From Apostichopus japonicus (lineage: Eukaryota; Echinodermata; Holothuroidea; Aspidochirotida; Stichopodidae): a stretch of DNA of 64,000 nt. The notes under the pieces were generated by a model that did not search any database, had not been told where the DNA came from, and worked only from the letters and a program-made list of their open reading frames with translations. A program made the position numbers and the translations under genes. The DNA lies in NCBI RefSeq assembly GCF_037975245.1, contig NC_092569.1, positions 30,198,668-30,262,667 of the forward strand, in the 5' to 3' direction. Position 1 is the first letter of the stretch, and every line of letters starts with the position of its first letter. Shown here one piece after another: positions 32,550 through 45,884 of the stretch.

Positions 32550-35500
32550 CTTAAAATATCTTACTAAATAAAAACATCCATTCCAATTATTAAAGCACGA
32601 GATTGAGAAGGATGCATATGTAGTATTAAGCTATAAGGCGTAACATAGTAAAAACATAGTCTGCGGTAATTTTAATATAATTTCTGTCTTAATTGTTTTG
32701 TCACTTTCTTGCGAATTTCACAGGTTTAAAAGCTAACATTTAATACAATATAGCAGTACGTTATGAACTAGAGAATATAAGACAATCTTGTTAAACGCTT
32801 ATTCTACAAATCTACGTTGTATAGAAAAAAGAAAGAAAACTTAACATTAATATTCTGTCTTCTATAATTTGATCATGATGACAATTGCAAGAGAAAAAGA
32901 ATTTTATCAGAAAATGGACAAAAGATAATGAGGAAGTTTTCCAAGAAATAAGAAATATTTTTTTTCTTTCAGAACAAAATATTGTAAAGCATAACAAATG
33001 CATAGTCTCTTATTTTTCTGTTATATGTTGTACAAGTAGTCGGCTTTAAATATGTTACAGTTAGAATGTTCGTTAGCACCATAAACATTTACATTTTGTC
33101 TTGTTTGGTTAATTCCGAATACTGACTGTCAGAACAGACGAGTATATGGGAGTTAATTTTTCATGAAATTATGATGTTTTCTGTCAAGAATATTGTAAAG
33201 CATTTCCAGGAGATGTAGTGAATTTAGACAACTCTCTGAATAAACAAAAGGACACGCTTTAGTTCTTTCCTGAAATTTCAACAGTTCTCTGATTTATTTT
33301 GTCTCCATCAAATGTCTGATTTTTTACAACAATGTCTGCACACGGGTCATCTTGTCAATATCGCCTTAACACGTTCATCATGTCAAGAGTTACTTTATCA
33401 CGATTTGGAGAAGAATATGTTCCTTTGATACAAGGAAATCAAATATCCTTAAACTTAAGTCATGAATAAACAATAGAATCGAAATAATTACGAATGTCGA
33501 TATTAGCTATCCTAGTGGTACACTATGTAATATGCTGTTGCCAACAGAGTAAGAAACAAAATGATACCATTGCTACAAAGAGATTGACGCGGTCAAAGGC
33601 GATTATTTTGGGATATAGCCAAAGTTTTATTTATCGCCGATAACGCTTTTGAGGAAGCAATTACTTAAACTGTGTGAGACGTTATACTGTTCTACATCAT
33701 TGCGTTTATTATGACAGTAATTTGAGTGTCACAAGTCGTATTTTTCATGAATATATTGCTCGTTCGACCGATAGCCACAAAATATCATTTGGAGAATTAA
33801 TTAGGTATCTTCAAACACATCTGTGAATCAAAATGTTTCAAGCGAATACTTACCATATATGTAGTTGTTGAGTGTTATGATATACTGTCTAGTTTTTGAA
33901 ACATGTGCTAGTAAAGCGACATTTAGATACAGTTTAACAGATTTGACGAATTTGTTTAATTTGTCAAAGTCTATCATCCATATTTTTTTAGGTATAGGGA
34001 AGTTTTCCTTTTGTATACCGAATTAGTTTACATGTTACTTTTAAAACGACAAACGAAACGTTTAGGTTTGTACTACACCGACCAGTCGCATGGTAACATG
34101 AAGGGAATGTGAAAATCGGGTAGGAGGGTGTGATGACGGCCAGCGAAAGGGTTGGATGTGGGTGGACGTCGGTGACTACGCCCATCGCATTTAATATTTT
34201 GTCTGATTTTATACAAATAACATTTAGCCTTCACATTGATCTGTTCTAAAGGTTGGTTTTGAAATTTAATGGGTTAAACGGGAGATCCAACACTAATTAA
34301 CATCTAATCTGTTATAATTTTCATTCAAAGGATTGAAAGAAATAATTCAAATAGTACAAAACGGCAACTTATAAGATCTTATAAAGAAAACAACTTATGC
34401 CTATGAGTAACATCTATGTCATTGGAAAGCGACTTTCAATCTTTTTAATCTTCCAGTTTGTTTGATTGAATATCATTTTCGTGTAACAGTAGTTATTTAT
34501 TTTCAATAATGCTTTAACATTACTACTAGTTGTAATTATCACCACCAAAATCGATACTGCTTACTAGTTTAACGTTTTAGAACATTTTATGATAGCGTGA
34601 CACGTGAATTAGGGACAGATAGCTAAAACTGTCGCACACATTTGACAAACAATACTTTATAGATGTTTCATTTTAACTTCTAAGAATTAAAACAGACATA
34701 AAAATAGGACAATGATCAAATGCGTATTTTGAAGAAAAAATATTCTTTGGTTAGTTTTAAAAATGATTTATTGAATGAATGCAATATGAGCACCTTTTTA
34801 AAACAAATATAGATCTTCTGTTTGGTAACGATATATCATAAATTTAGATTTAAGTTTTCCGTTCTAAATTTATTTTCGTCCTTCCCCCTTACATTGCTAT
34901 TGTAATACGACATTAAATCTGAGTTGCTATCACGCAGTTACTTTTGGTATAGTTATAATACCTCTCTTTATGACTTAATTATTGATGAAATACATACAAT
35001 CTCTAGTTTGATATCCACCTAATTAAACTGTCACCTCCAAAACAGGCGATATAGTTTTTTTTACAAACTTTATCATTTCAAATACACTAGATGGACATGT
35101 CTTAAAGTTTTTCTACTTGTATATCCAGCATTTTTAAGAAAGTGCGGTTAAACGGTTTCATTAATCAAGATCAAATAGTATCTAAATTATATTTACTGGA
35201 AGTTGCTAACAATATATAACTGAAGAAAGAGATGAGAACAGAACAAGAAATAAGGGAAAACCATTAGCTAGCCACTAAAATTGCCAGAGACATCTCTTAT
35301 GATCGCATACCATTCTTTCGTGAAAAGCAATTTAAAGCCATAAAGTAGTGTCTGAAACAGACGTAGCACTCACAAAAAGGTAATTGTCTATGTTTTGGCT
35401 TTGTAGCAGTCTTTTTTTCTTTGATCATGTTTTTCTGCAATAAACTTGAGTAACCTAAGATTATGATATTCAGCATTAATCCCGTACATATATTTATATT

Positions 35501-37244
35501 TTTATATATATAACCTTGTTAATTTCTTTAAATTAGTTTAAATCAGATTGACATGTATACCAGTAAGTTTTAATGTTTATCAACCTTGTTTCCTTGAATA
35601 TTTGAATATGTGTTTTAAAAGAAAGATCATAGTATATTATTTTGATAACATATAAAAATATCTTTATTGTTTGTTGCAGACTGTTTGCCAAACATTGCTA
35701 CATGAATAATGATATCTAATGAATTGATATCTATGAGCATGTGAAGGACTTAAACATTTCGGCACTCTTTATACATTTTTGAGCTGCAAAATTTCGCGTT
35801 TAGATGATAGTTTGCTGCGGCAATATCACCAATCTTAAACTGAACATTTCTTCAAATTTGATTACAAAGTATGAAACCTTCCACCCTCTTAAAGTTAAGA
35901 TATCTTACAAAAAGTGTGTACCATATCATTATAGTTTTGTTCACAGTAGCTATCAAACTCTTGACTATTTGAAATATAATTTAATTATCTTTGTATTGGT
36001 ATTTTGACATAGAAATGTTGTTTTCGTTTTTAGATTAGCCAACGCCAATGTTGCTTTAATATTTTAATACCGATAACTTGAAAAAGTTTAAAGTTAAGAT
36101 ATCTTACAAAAAGAATGTACCATATCATTATAGTTTTGTTCACAGTAGCCATCAAATTCTTGACTATTTGCAATATAACTTAATAATCTCTGTATTGGTA
36201 TTTTGACATAGAAATGTTGTTTTCGTTTTTAGATTAGCCAACGCCATTGTTGCTTTAAAATTTTCATACCGATAACTTGAAAAAGGACAATCAATAACAT
36301 AATTGTTCGGAAATCAGATCAAAATAACAGAGCCGACAAGGGAAGTTACCTTTGTACAGATTAGACTCAAGTTATAAGTATGTATATGTTCAGTTTATGT
36401 AAAAATAGCAAGGCATTTTAAAACATCTGTTCAACTTTAGACTGCCTAGGAGAACATTGTATACATTTACCCATACAAAGAGTATAGCACTGTTTCGATT
36501 AAGGAATCGCATGATTGAATTTTAAACAGGAAGAAATTTTTGAAATTATGAATCTTGAAATAACTAAATGTTACAGTTTAGCATTTAAGTTATTATACTA
36601 GAAGAGAGAAATAGGCCTATGGAGCATGAATTTGAACTAGAATAAAAAACATGTGAATTAAAGCTTAATACTTTATAACATGTAATGAAGGATTATTGTA
36701 ACGTGTTGGTATGTATCAGTTAAACAGTGGGGTTGGATATTTGAGGGAAACATTGTGCGCTGACGTTCTGTACATGATATCGGAAAGCTACATACTAGAA
36801 ATGTGAAAAAAAGAATAGTTTTTTTTCCTGGCCATATCACGAAACGTGATTGATCAAAACTGGTGCGTAACAAAAACTGAGATGTATAATTGGCTTTTAT
36901 TCTTAGTATTGTACATGGAAGCAAGTTTTAAAGAACAATGTTTGTAGACATTAAGGATCAATTAGAACGTTTTGTTCTAAGGCGAAACACAGTTGACCTT
37001 GCGCAAAGTTGAAAATACTAAGTATTTAAATTGAAGGCTTTCTTTCTGAATGTCATTAAGTATTTTAATCCGTGTTTGCCTATTTGTTGTGAGATGCTAA
37101 CACTCAGTTTGTCTTAACATTTAACTTTAATAAAATTGGCGCAGCAGCACATTGATGCGACTTAGCTTTTAAAACTTAAAACAATCAGAAGATATTCAAT
37201 AGAGTAATATATTACAAATTTTTTTTTTAAATGTAAAGACTTAC
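32550..37244. other. remnant of intron 1 of gene B
   Basis: Very similar to 47,277-51,975 of gene C, with no exons seen. It contains a 199-bp tandem duplication (aaagttaagatatctta at 35,891 and 36,090) shared with C (50,616 and 50,814) but single in A. Confidence 0.75.
35891..36255. repeat. 199-bp tandem duplication in gene B intron 1
   Basis: Two units from aaagttaagatatctta to gattagccaacgcca-type sequence. The same duplication in C at 50,616-50,995 dates it before the B/C split; A has one copy near 23,112. Confidence 0.8.
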
Positions 37245-37309
37245 CATTTCTGTTCCAAACGAGTTCCAAATCGTCAAAACAGTAAACAAACTTTTAAAAA
37301 ATTCTCCAT
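37245..37309 (-). pseudogene. gene B exon 1: signal-peptide exon with 1-nt deletion
   Basis: 65 nt instead of 66 in gene A. One base lost in the GTTTAACTG stretch shifts the frame, so the reading ends at TGA after 11 codons. The donor GTAAGT is intact. Confidence 0.85.
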
Positions 37310-38132
37310 GATTTCGGGTTTGTAGAAATGTCACGCTGAAATATATTCGATGAAGGGCAAGATGACAAATGACACAGAGTATCCAGTTAGGGGTGACCAA
37401 CACCTTATTGGCATGACCGTAGTAGTATGGATGTCCATTAATGCCATTGTTTTATTTGAAATAGGATTTGGACAACAGCTTATACAAAACGTACTGCACA
37501 TATAGAGTATTATTTGGCTTGTATGTAAGGAAGACTATTCGACATGCGCAATCCAACTTAATATTATTTACAGCTATTTATATCTTGAGATTTTAGTCAA
37601 TATGACAGTAAGCTTCAGTTGCATCATGTTGAATTGTCCTTGCTCAAATAAAGCCATAATAAACACGTATTGCATATCTAATGAATATCGTGTCTCTAGT
37701 TCCAAGGACAGCAATGGCATTGCATATTCAATAACTGTCAATGTATTTAGTCCTTGAAACAAATATCAATTACGATGGTCACTTTTAATTTATATTACAT
37801 TTAGCGTGGTTCATGTTAAAGGGATTTGTAGTTGTGTCAAACGACGTAAGACTACCTAGTCGATGAATATAGTCAAAATGCTGATTTTGCTGGTAATGAT
37901 TAAGCTCTCATTATCGATTTTTTTTGGAAACCTTAATGAGTAAATTAATTTAGCTAAGTTACAACGCTTTTGGTTGGCAGGAAAATTCAAGAAATGTCAA
38001 CTGGATGAACGGAAGTGTTATTAAAGTACATGGACTAGTCAACACCTCATAACATGCATGAACTGGTACACTATATCGTATATACCATGAAATGTACTGT
38101 ATGAGGTGTTCTACACTATCAATCATGCATGG
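37310..38132. other. 5' flank of gene B
   Basis: Homologous to the flanks of A and C, with GTATAAG near 37,479 as a candidate TATA element. It holds only a shortened minisatellite. Confidence 0.55.
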
Positions 38133-38270
<138 letters not shown>

Positions 38271-38504
38271 GTTGTGCAGCGGTAGACTGTATGAACAATA
38301 TTTCCTTGTTATATTGTGCCTACGTCACATCCTGTTTGAGGGATCGAGTATTCTCACATCTCATTGAATAACAATGTCCGCTGCTTTATTGGACGATGAA
38401 TTTGAATGAACTATAGGATTTACATCCATACTCTGTATCTTCTATATACGATAGGTACATAAGAAACATTCATATCATACTTTACTTTGACGTAAACCTC
38501 TTAT

Positions 38505-38890
38505 TTAATGAAAGGCGTATCTATAGGTGGTTCAAGCAGTTCATTTATCCCTGGCCCGCAGTTCTCAGGAGAGTCCTTAGGGTTGGTTCCAAACAGAATT
38601 AGCCAACGGATGACAAGTGCCAGTGTTTTTCTAGCATGAATAATTAAATAAGTGCAAACATGCCTACACCAAAGTATTATATCGCCATCAGTGGCGTAGC
38701 CAGAGGTAGATGGAATGTACCCCTCCCCCATACACACAGGATTTGCGGTGAAGAAACTGGGATGCCAAAGAAAATTGACAAAAGAATAAATAGCTATGAT
38801 ATATGATATTGGATAGGCTACTTGATTTTACAGCACGGTGTGATCTGCTACTCAGAAGGTTTCCCTCTTTAGCTATAGTCCTCTTTAGCA
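38505..38890. repeat. flank repeat block, second copy
   Basis: Nearly identical to 26,265-26,660, with the same agtggcgtagccagaggtag core. Confidence 0.6.
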
Positions 38891-39273
38891 TAGAAAAATA
38901 TGTAGTTCAACAAGTAATTGATACTTCTAGTCAAAGTTCCGTGATTCGAACGGCACTGGATTGTCGTCTTTAATAAAAGATTACTGAGAAAGGAGATAAA
39001 TGTGTATACCAACTTTCGAGTATTACTATGTTTTTGTAAATGTTTGATATCGTTAATATATACAAGGCCGTAGCCATTGGGGTATACTTTCGGGTATAAT
39101 GTCGTACTTTAAGTTTTGAGCACATTCAGTGAAGAAATTCGGTGTTGTATGAGGTCCTTGTCTATTTCACAAATTTAACTAATTTCAACGAAATAAAAGT
39201 AACTTTTATCTCGTCTTTTATATTTTTAGTAACGTTACTGTTTAATTTTTGTATATTAAGTTTTGGCTAATAG

Positions 39274-39435
39274 AGGGCAGAAGAGCTGTCGCAAGAAGCA
39301 GAAGAGGAAGCAGGGACAGCTCAAGAGGCTATGAAACAAGCCAATGACGCAGTAAAGAGACGAGTGACCGAGGAGGCTGAAAAAGCTGCAAATGAAGTGA
39401 AGACGTTATGGGAGAGAGTGGGGGGTAATGGGTAA
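39274..39435 (+). pseudogene. coiled-coil exon remnant (C unit)
   Basis: Same acceptor and frame as 27,053-27,178, but a roughly 240-bp deletion after it lets the frame run to EVKTLWERVGGNG before TAA. Glu/Ala/Lys-rich helix. The gene is not recognised. Confidence 0.4.
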
Positions 39436-40110
39436 AGTGAAATAGAAGAAGATAAATATTATTTCACAAAATTATCCTTTTGAAACTCAACCCATCGAGT
39501 GATCTGGGGAATTGACACACCTTCTTATAGTGTAAATGTAGGCATGTAGAACAATGTGTTCAAATTTATGTGAGAAACTGAAAGAAGAGCTTCAAGTTTT
39601 TTTTTCTAACCTCATAATAAAAAGATATCTCATATTTGAATATTGTTGCAGAATGTTACAATAATTTTTTTGTTATCATTCTATGGGCATCTACTTCACA
39701 AGATCACAAACAGGAAAAAAATCAAAATGTTCGTTACAGAATAAATACTAAGGTTAAACAACTATTTTTCCACATGTTTGTTATTGAATTGAGTGGTTTT
39801 GACGTGACTGCATTGTGCAGTCCACACGTTGCATTAGTTGAGTATTTCAAGCATTGTAGTAGATTATAAGTGGTTTCTTAATTCGATTTCTCTCCACTGT
39901 CTGATAAGGTACTCAATGACGTAATAGGATTTTATACATGATTAACTTTTCACAAATATTGAACATCTCCCAAATTTAGCGATAGCACCTCTGTTTTCAA
40001 CATTGCGTTGTGTTAAGTTGACTATGTAAATGAGAATAACAACACCATGTGCAACCACAGAATACTTTGTCATCAGTTGACATGCCCGGTATTAGATGAT
40101 TTATTTAGGG

Positions 40111-40116
<6 letters not shown>
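39436..40116. other. intergenic, no gene recognised
   Basis: Homologous to 27,430-28,136; nothing gene-like. Confidence 0.4.

Positions 40117-40168
<52 letters not shown>
40117..40168. repeat. (TA)n microsatellite, 3' flank of gene C
   Basis: Pure dinucleotide tract, much shorter than its equivalent at 28,137-28,354. Confidence 0.95.
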
Positions 40169-40169
<1 letters not shown>

Positions 40170-40665
40170 GGCAACCCTGACAATGACTTCATATAAATAT
40201 ATAAGCATAAGAATGTGTGTGTATATGTTCTAGAAACCAAGAATCGTTAAGTATCCGATTGCAATTGTCCATTTCCTACCAACTAATAATGCTTGTGGGG
40301 GGGGGGGGTGAGGATTGACTACGAGGGATGCAACACATTAAGGCAAAATGCACAAGTTTACTTTATTTTCTATTTTGATTCTTTTGTGAAACTCATGCAA
40401 TAATCAATTTTCAAAATATCAAACAACAGTAAGCTGGTTCATGTTAATAATTTGACATCAATTTCAATTAATATCTTCTCATTCCCTTAGAAAATTAATT
40501 ATTCGTCGAATCGTCCCGTTTGTAATTCTCGTGTGCATTTCCTTCCTCTTTTTTGTCGTTGGCACGTCCTGCAGTCCGATGTTCGAAGATCTGTATCGAT
40601 CTTTTCTTACTTTTCTTAGTAAAAACTGTTCTTTTGGGTAGTGTGTTATTTATACAGTGTTTTGT

Positions 40666-41006
40666 CTACACAGGCCGTATTTTCATATCTGTGTATTGCA
40701 GGCTACATCCGTAACCGTAGAACATGTTCGTTCCTCGAGTAGTGCCGTCGTAGTCGCCGTTGAGATGAGAATAAGCGCAAATCGCGCAGTTGTCGCTGCC
40801 ATCGGGAAAATAATAGCAACATTGACTGTGACTGGGACAGTAAGACCGACAATAAGAAGCAGAATTATATTTCCTACAGTGATAATAATCATAGAACCAC
40901 CAGGCTCCCCTGTGTCTCTCAGCACAGTCGTAGCTGCTCCATCCATCGTTGTCCTGGTCTTTTGTACTGAATTGTTTATTGTTGCTACCAGACAAAGCAT
41001 AATAAT
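40666..41006 (-). pseudogene. gene C exon 8: FReD 2 end, 18 nt shorter
   Basis: 341 nt instead of 359. Relative to B, six residues between GTNMF and the final [11 protein letters not shown] are lost. The insertion reads PSHSQCCYY, with one extra Cys compared with A, B and D. Open to TAG. Confidence 0.85.
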
Positions 41007-42335
41007 CTGCAACAAACGAGAAAGAGTAAATAAACCGATCAATTACAGGTTAGAGGGCAGTGCCTTTTTTCTATCAAGATGAAAACGTCAGTTCCGCGTA
41101 TTTTTTTTTGTTTTTTTTTTGCGTGTGTTGAATATTTAGGATATATAGGTAAGTATTTTGTCTTTTGAGTACGTTATTATACAATTTAGTTTTTGTTCCG
41201 TTTGAAATACAGTGCCACAATAGGAGCCATTTACAGATGGGGAAACTACTTAAATCAAATGCCAGGGTTTGTTACTATAGAGTCGCTAATATCGCTTTTT
41301 ATTTTATTTACATTTATTTACCGGCATTTATTGGCAATACTATATTCATTCCCCATCTGATTAGCCTCCTACTCTTTCGACTTATAGATTTATTGTGTGT
41401 GTCGGTATTAAGTCGTATAATTTCTTGAATAATATTATATATGTGTAATTTAGTTTGCATAACCAAATTTTCATTTCCCCTCATTCAACCCTGTGCTTGT
41501 ACCACACAGGTTATTTTAGGCTTTCTTCGAAGCTGGGCCAGAGGGGCTGGGGCTGTGTGAGGTAACTAAATAAATCCTTCAAGTTAGGAAAGCAAGGGTA
41601 TCATTTAAAGATCTTGTCCTGAGTAAACCAATGTCCCTGTTCTACTGGGCAGGGCAAGAAGGGTGTTAATTACCTTCGATTATTCAATTTTTTACCTGAT
41701 TTTCATAGCACAATGTAATCTTTAGATTTTTCAACATGAGCACACATGTTGGAGTATAAACGTAGATTACACTATTGACATAACAGATCATGAAATAAAT
41801 AAGTTTAAATGAAGAATAGAACCGACATAAAGTGAATTGACTATAAATGTTTTAGCTAATATAGGAACATCTACTGTAATAGTCTTATAGATTGCGTATG
41901 TCGATCACTCCTATCATGGCAGTTGCCTGTTACGTCTAAACACGACAAGGAGGACCTGTGTTGCCCAGGAACAGCGAATCTTATCGTCTGCTTCTTATGT
42001 CTGTACACATTGTATACAGTTCTGAAAACCTACGTGCGTTTGAATGAAAATAGCAATGTTTGGAATTGAAAATTGCTGTGAACATTGAAAACATATATCA
42101 TTAAGCCAGTAATGCGGTAGCTATGAGATCAAGACATTAGTAGTTGTAGAATGCACATGCAAGGAGTACTACAAGAATTAATTGTAATAGGGGAGACACG
42201 TCACATATCCTCCATGGTTGGCATGTTTGTTTGTTTGTTTTTTTTTTTTGGGGGGGGGGTCTTGACACTTCTCCTAATTAACGTAATTGGTCCAGATTTA
42301 TGAATACGTCAATGCTTAGAACATCAACTACTCAC

Positions 42336-42596
42336 CTGTATTTCCACTGTGTGATCCAACTGATAGTCGATACTTGTCTGCCTCGTTATTAATGCTAAAA
42401 GTCAAATAGACGGCGTAATACGACGAGGAGGCAGAATCCCTTACATCAATACGAAGCTCGTACGTTTTCTGGTTGGACAGAGAGTGGATATATTTGTTAC
42501 CTAGCCAGTGGTCTTGATTTTTATTACCGAAACCGTTCTTGTAGTCCAACCAACCAAGATAAAAGTCAACGGAGGCACTCGATCGTCGCTGGAAAC
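42336..42596 (-). pseudogene. gene C exon 7: middle of FReD 2, frameshifted
   Basis: 261 nt instead of 262. The start reads GTTTCC where A and D read GTTTTCC, so VFQRR becomes VSSDD and a TAG follows about 31 codons on. Downstream sequence in the original frame is intact and close to B. Confidence 0.88.
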
Positions 42597-42699
42597 CTAT
42601 GAAATGAAAACAAAAAGGTAATCCAATTGTTCCATCTACTAATCCTTAAGGGAATGACCTCCAAAGCCGTAAAAGAGTTAATAAAGGTTAAATATAAGA

Positions 42700-42816
<117 letters not shown>

Positions 42817-42830
42817 GAAAACGTAATGAG

Positions 42831-42898
42831 AAGGAAAGTCCAGAACAGTGAAAAAAACTTCCAGCCTCCACCGGGATTCGAACCCGGGCCTCAGGCTT

Positions 42899-42900
<2 letters not shown>
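42831..42900 (-). mobile_element. tRNA-derived SINE fragment between (TA)n tracts (C)
   Basis: Counterpart of 31,062-31,131 with the same GGTTCGAATCCC B-box and GGTGGAGGCTGGAAG tail; one base differs near the tract border. Confidence 0.6.
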
Positions 42901-42945
<45 letters not shown>

Positions 42946-42979
42946 ATATATATATAAATATATATATTTATATATATAT

Positions 42980-43023
<44 letters not shown>

Positions 43024-43040
43024 ATATATATAAATATATA

Positions 43041-43129
<89 letters not shown>
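42901..43129. repeat. (TA)n-rich tract in gene C intron
   Basis: Compound tract with tgtatgta and aaatata interruptions, directly next to the tRNA-like fragment. Confidence 0.95.
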
Positions 43130-43131
<2 letters not shown>

Positions 43132-43185
43132 TAGGTTGGCGTCTATCTTGGCGCAGAGTGCTCTATGTCCATTGGACAGAGCGGA

Positions 43186-43252
43186 ATATATGTTGATACT
43201 AGATGAGACTAGTGGAACACTAGTAGTGTTCCACTAGTCTCATCTAGTATCA

Positions 43253-43260
<8 letters not shown>
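43186..43260. repeat. 75-bp near-perfect palindrome
   Basis: Two 37-nt arms match without mismatch around a single unpaired g at 43223; the arms contain gttgatactagatgagac. It lies between (TA)n tracts in the intron of gene C and is absent from A, B and D. A 52-bp non-AT segment (43,130-43,181) precedes it. Confidence 0.92.
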
Positions 43261-43283
<23 letters not shown>

Positions 43284-43446
43284 TTTCTATATATATATTA
43301 ATATATATATATAAGTATATTGTGATAGTGAGATATATTTCTATTGGTCAAATTCAGTTCAACGAGGTCTTCAGGGCATCATTTTGCAACATGCAAAGTA
43401 CATTGTGTAAAAGGTAACAATCCAAAGCCTTGTTTGCATTACTCAC

Positions 43447-43755
43447 CGTCCATCCTCCTCCGTTACTTTCCATCTCGCAGTAAACCTGAATGCCGCTTGG
43501 CCAACCATCAGGGTAAATAGTGTAAACTCCATCACTGAGTGTTCCGGAAACATAAAGCTCGTAGCAATCTTTTGGGATCACCTGGCACGTCACTCCGTCC
43601 CCTTCGTAGCCATCATTACAGTAACATTTACGGACATCGTTCCTCTCATCACAGGTTGCGTCATCACTACACTGGTAACTCTGATCTATTATAAGCTGGT
43701 TGTTCCTACAAGTTGAATTTCGTGTACATCTTGAATTGATGTAAAACGTGCCCTC
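43447..43755 (-). pseudogene. gene C exon 6: EGF and start of FReD 2
   Basis: Open, 309 nt, phase 0 at both ends, practically identical to B. Confidence 0.88.
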
Positions 43756-44262
43756 CTAATTTAAGATATTCAGAAGAAAAAAAAACTAGTAAATAAATGA
43801 TTTGTCACAAATTGTCACAGTGAAATGTACAGGATTATGAGGTTTTTGGAACCAACTCCGATGTAGGGTCCTTAGGGATCCGCTATCAAGAACAAAGTTA
43901 GCCGTCAAATGTTGCATTCAGCGGCTTATTACGACTTTACATTAGGCCTATAATTAGTTGTAACCGCAAGACTATGGTATGAAGTATCCATTAATTTTAT
44001 GTTAGGTTTATAAGGGGATGCACACCCATATGTCTTATCTTCCTGATTAATGTAATACGTCTCTCGACTGACAGTTTTGCCTGGACTGGCGACGGAGGTG
44101 GGGTTCATGCCCCTTTCCCAACCGTGATGTGAGCGCTACTCGGTTATCTGTAAATGTGATGTGATAATCAACAGGTTTAAATAGTAGAAGGTTTTCTTCT
44201 AATTATATGGACAATGAAGTAACAGTAAAGCATTAAAAAAGTCCTGAAAGAACCGTACTGAC

Positions 44263-44474
44263 CCCTAATACACTTCCTTTTTCATCATCGAAGCAGTTGC
44301 ATTGGTTCAGAGGGATGCATTGTTCTTCCTGTCTCAGATAATCACCGACACAAACACATTGCTCTGTTTCTGGGCGGGATGTAGCCGAGATGCAAGTGTC
44401 AGGGTCATCGCAAGTCCTCTCACATGTCGCATTGCTAAATATCTCATTAGCTAGACACCATTCAATTTTTAATT
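44263..44474 (-). pseudogene. gene C exon 5: TIL module
   Basis: Open, 212 nt, nine Cys conserved, with normal CTAG acceptor. This is the intact reference for the deletion edge in B. Confidence 0.85.
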
Positions 44475-45246
44475 CTAGAGAACAGGAAAGGAAAAAAAAA
44501 GGTAAATGATAGTAACCTGATACAGACACAACGAATGACATGCGCCAAAGAATAGTATTTTGTCATTACTTCAATACGTGACTGTCAGGGGGTTAAAGGA
44601 AAGAAACACACATATAATGTTCATATTATTCAACATTACGAGATAACATCCCATCATTTGTTGCACAACTGGTATGAAACCAGATAGTCATAGCTTCTGT
44701 TTCATAGTTTCTCTCGGTGTAAGTATACTGCTTTCTGACAACAATGATAATTAATAACAACTTCCAAATTTATTTTGCGTTGGTTGCGCTGGTGAAACTG
44801 GGAGACGTACATGTTTTCAGTGTAAACTTTCTGTTGTACAAACGTTAGATACGGTTTCTTGTTCAGAGCCAGGGTTAGTGTTGAGTACGAGGCAATCTTG
44901 TAGTGAGTTCGTAATCACACTTTAGCTTATGGAGGCTTTTTGGAATTCTAGTATAGCTACTAATGCAAGATTTGAACTCGCACTAAGAGCTTGTACTCGC
45001 ACTCATATCATATAATATCATGTTGTAACCGCTACTATATGTGTTGTACTCTCTGGTATACTATGTATACTCGTAGTTTATGTATTGTAGCAGTTTCTTT
45101 AAAACATATTTGATATGTCAAATTTACTTCCAAAAGATCCATTCGTTCTTGGTATAAACCTTTTAGTTTATGCACGTTTACTTTTGACATTTTTTGTATT
45201 CATTTATTTTGGCTTAATATTTAAGAAGAATGTAAAATACACTTAC

Positions 45247-45511
45247 CATCTGATATTACGAATGTACCCAAGCTAGATATGTGATAATGCCCCCATTCAT
45301 CTGAGATGCGAAACTCGTCGTATGTTACATAGTAAGTTTCTCCAGCAACGTTCTCAAAGTCCATTCGCAGTTGGTACCGCTTTTGATTTGTTAAGTAGGC
45401 AATTTTCTCATTTCCGATCCAAAACTCTCTCCTTAGAAAGCCAAATCCATTTCTGAAGTCTTTCCAATTTCTATTAAAATTGAAGGAATCCAATCTTCGT
45501 CGCTGTAGTAC
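45247..45511 (-). pseudogene. gene C exon 4: middle of FReD 1
   Basis: Open, 265 nt, with [20 protein letters not shown]. Missing from gene B because of the deletion. Confidence 0.88.
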
Positions 45512-45884
45512 CTACGACGAATATCAAAGAAGTTAAACGTTAACCAGGACGTTATTAAATATGTATTATTCGTTCCCTTCTGCATACGATTTGTTGCTAA
45601 CAATTATTACACAGAAATAAGAACTTCTATTTCTAATTTCAGTTTGTAGTGCGTGGGCTAGAAGTTTACTGTTTTATTGGAAGAAGAACTACACTGTCCT
45701 TAAATTTCAAAATATATAAAATCATTGATTTAAACATTTGTTTCGATAACAAATAACAAGATTCTATTTGAAATAACGATTTTTATTACAACGCTATATA
45801 TTACTGTATGCAAAATTGTAAAAAAAAGTATATTTTACAAAACTATTTAAAGTTGAAAAGGAAACATCAAGTAATCAGCTATAC

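Larger units (their letters stand above)
28884..37309 (-). pseudogene. gene B: deleted FReD-TIL-EGF-FReD copy
   Basis: Recognisable minus-strand exons are 37309-37245 (start), about 32549-32338 (TIL), 31829-31521 (EGF/FReD), 30875-30614 and 29242-28884. Compared with gene C, about 2.8 kb is missing at 32,551, from inside the TIL acceptor through the mini-exon. It is replaced by a 5-nt filler (taaaa), removing the exons for FReD 1 and the mini-exon. The start exon has lost one base, giving a stop after 11 codons. The last three exons are still open with good splice sites, so the EGF-FReD module could only be expressed from another start. Exon 8 ends MKIRPV plus TAG. A poly(A) signal candidate lies at 28,580-28,585. 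Confidence 0.85.
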
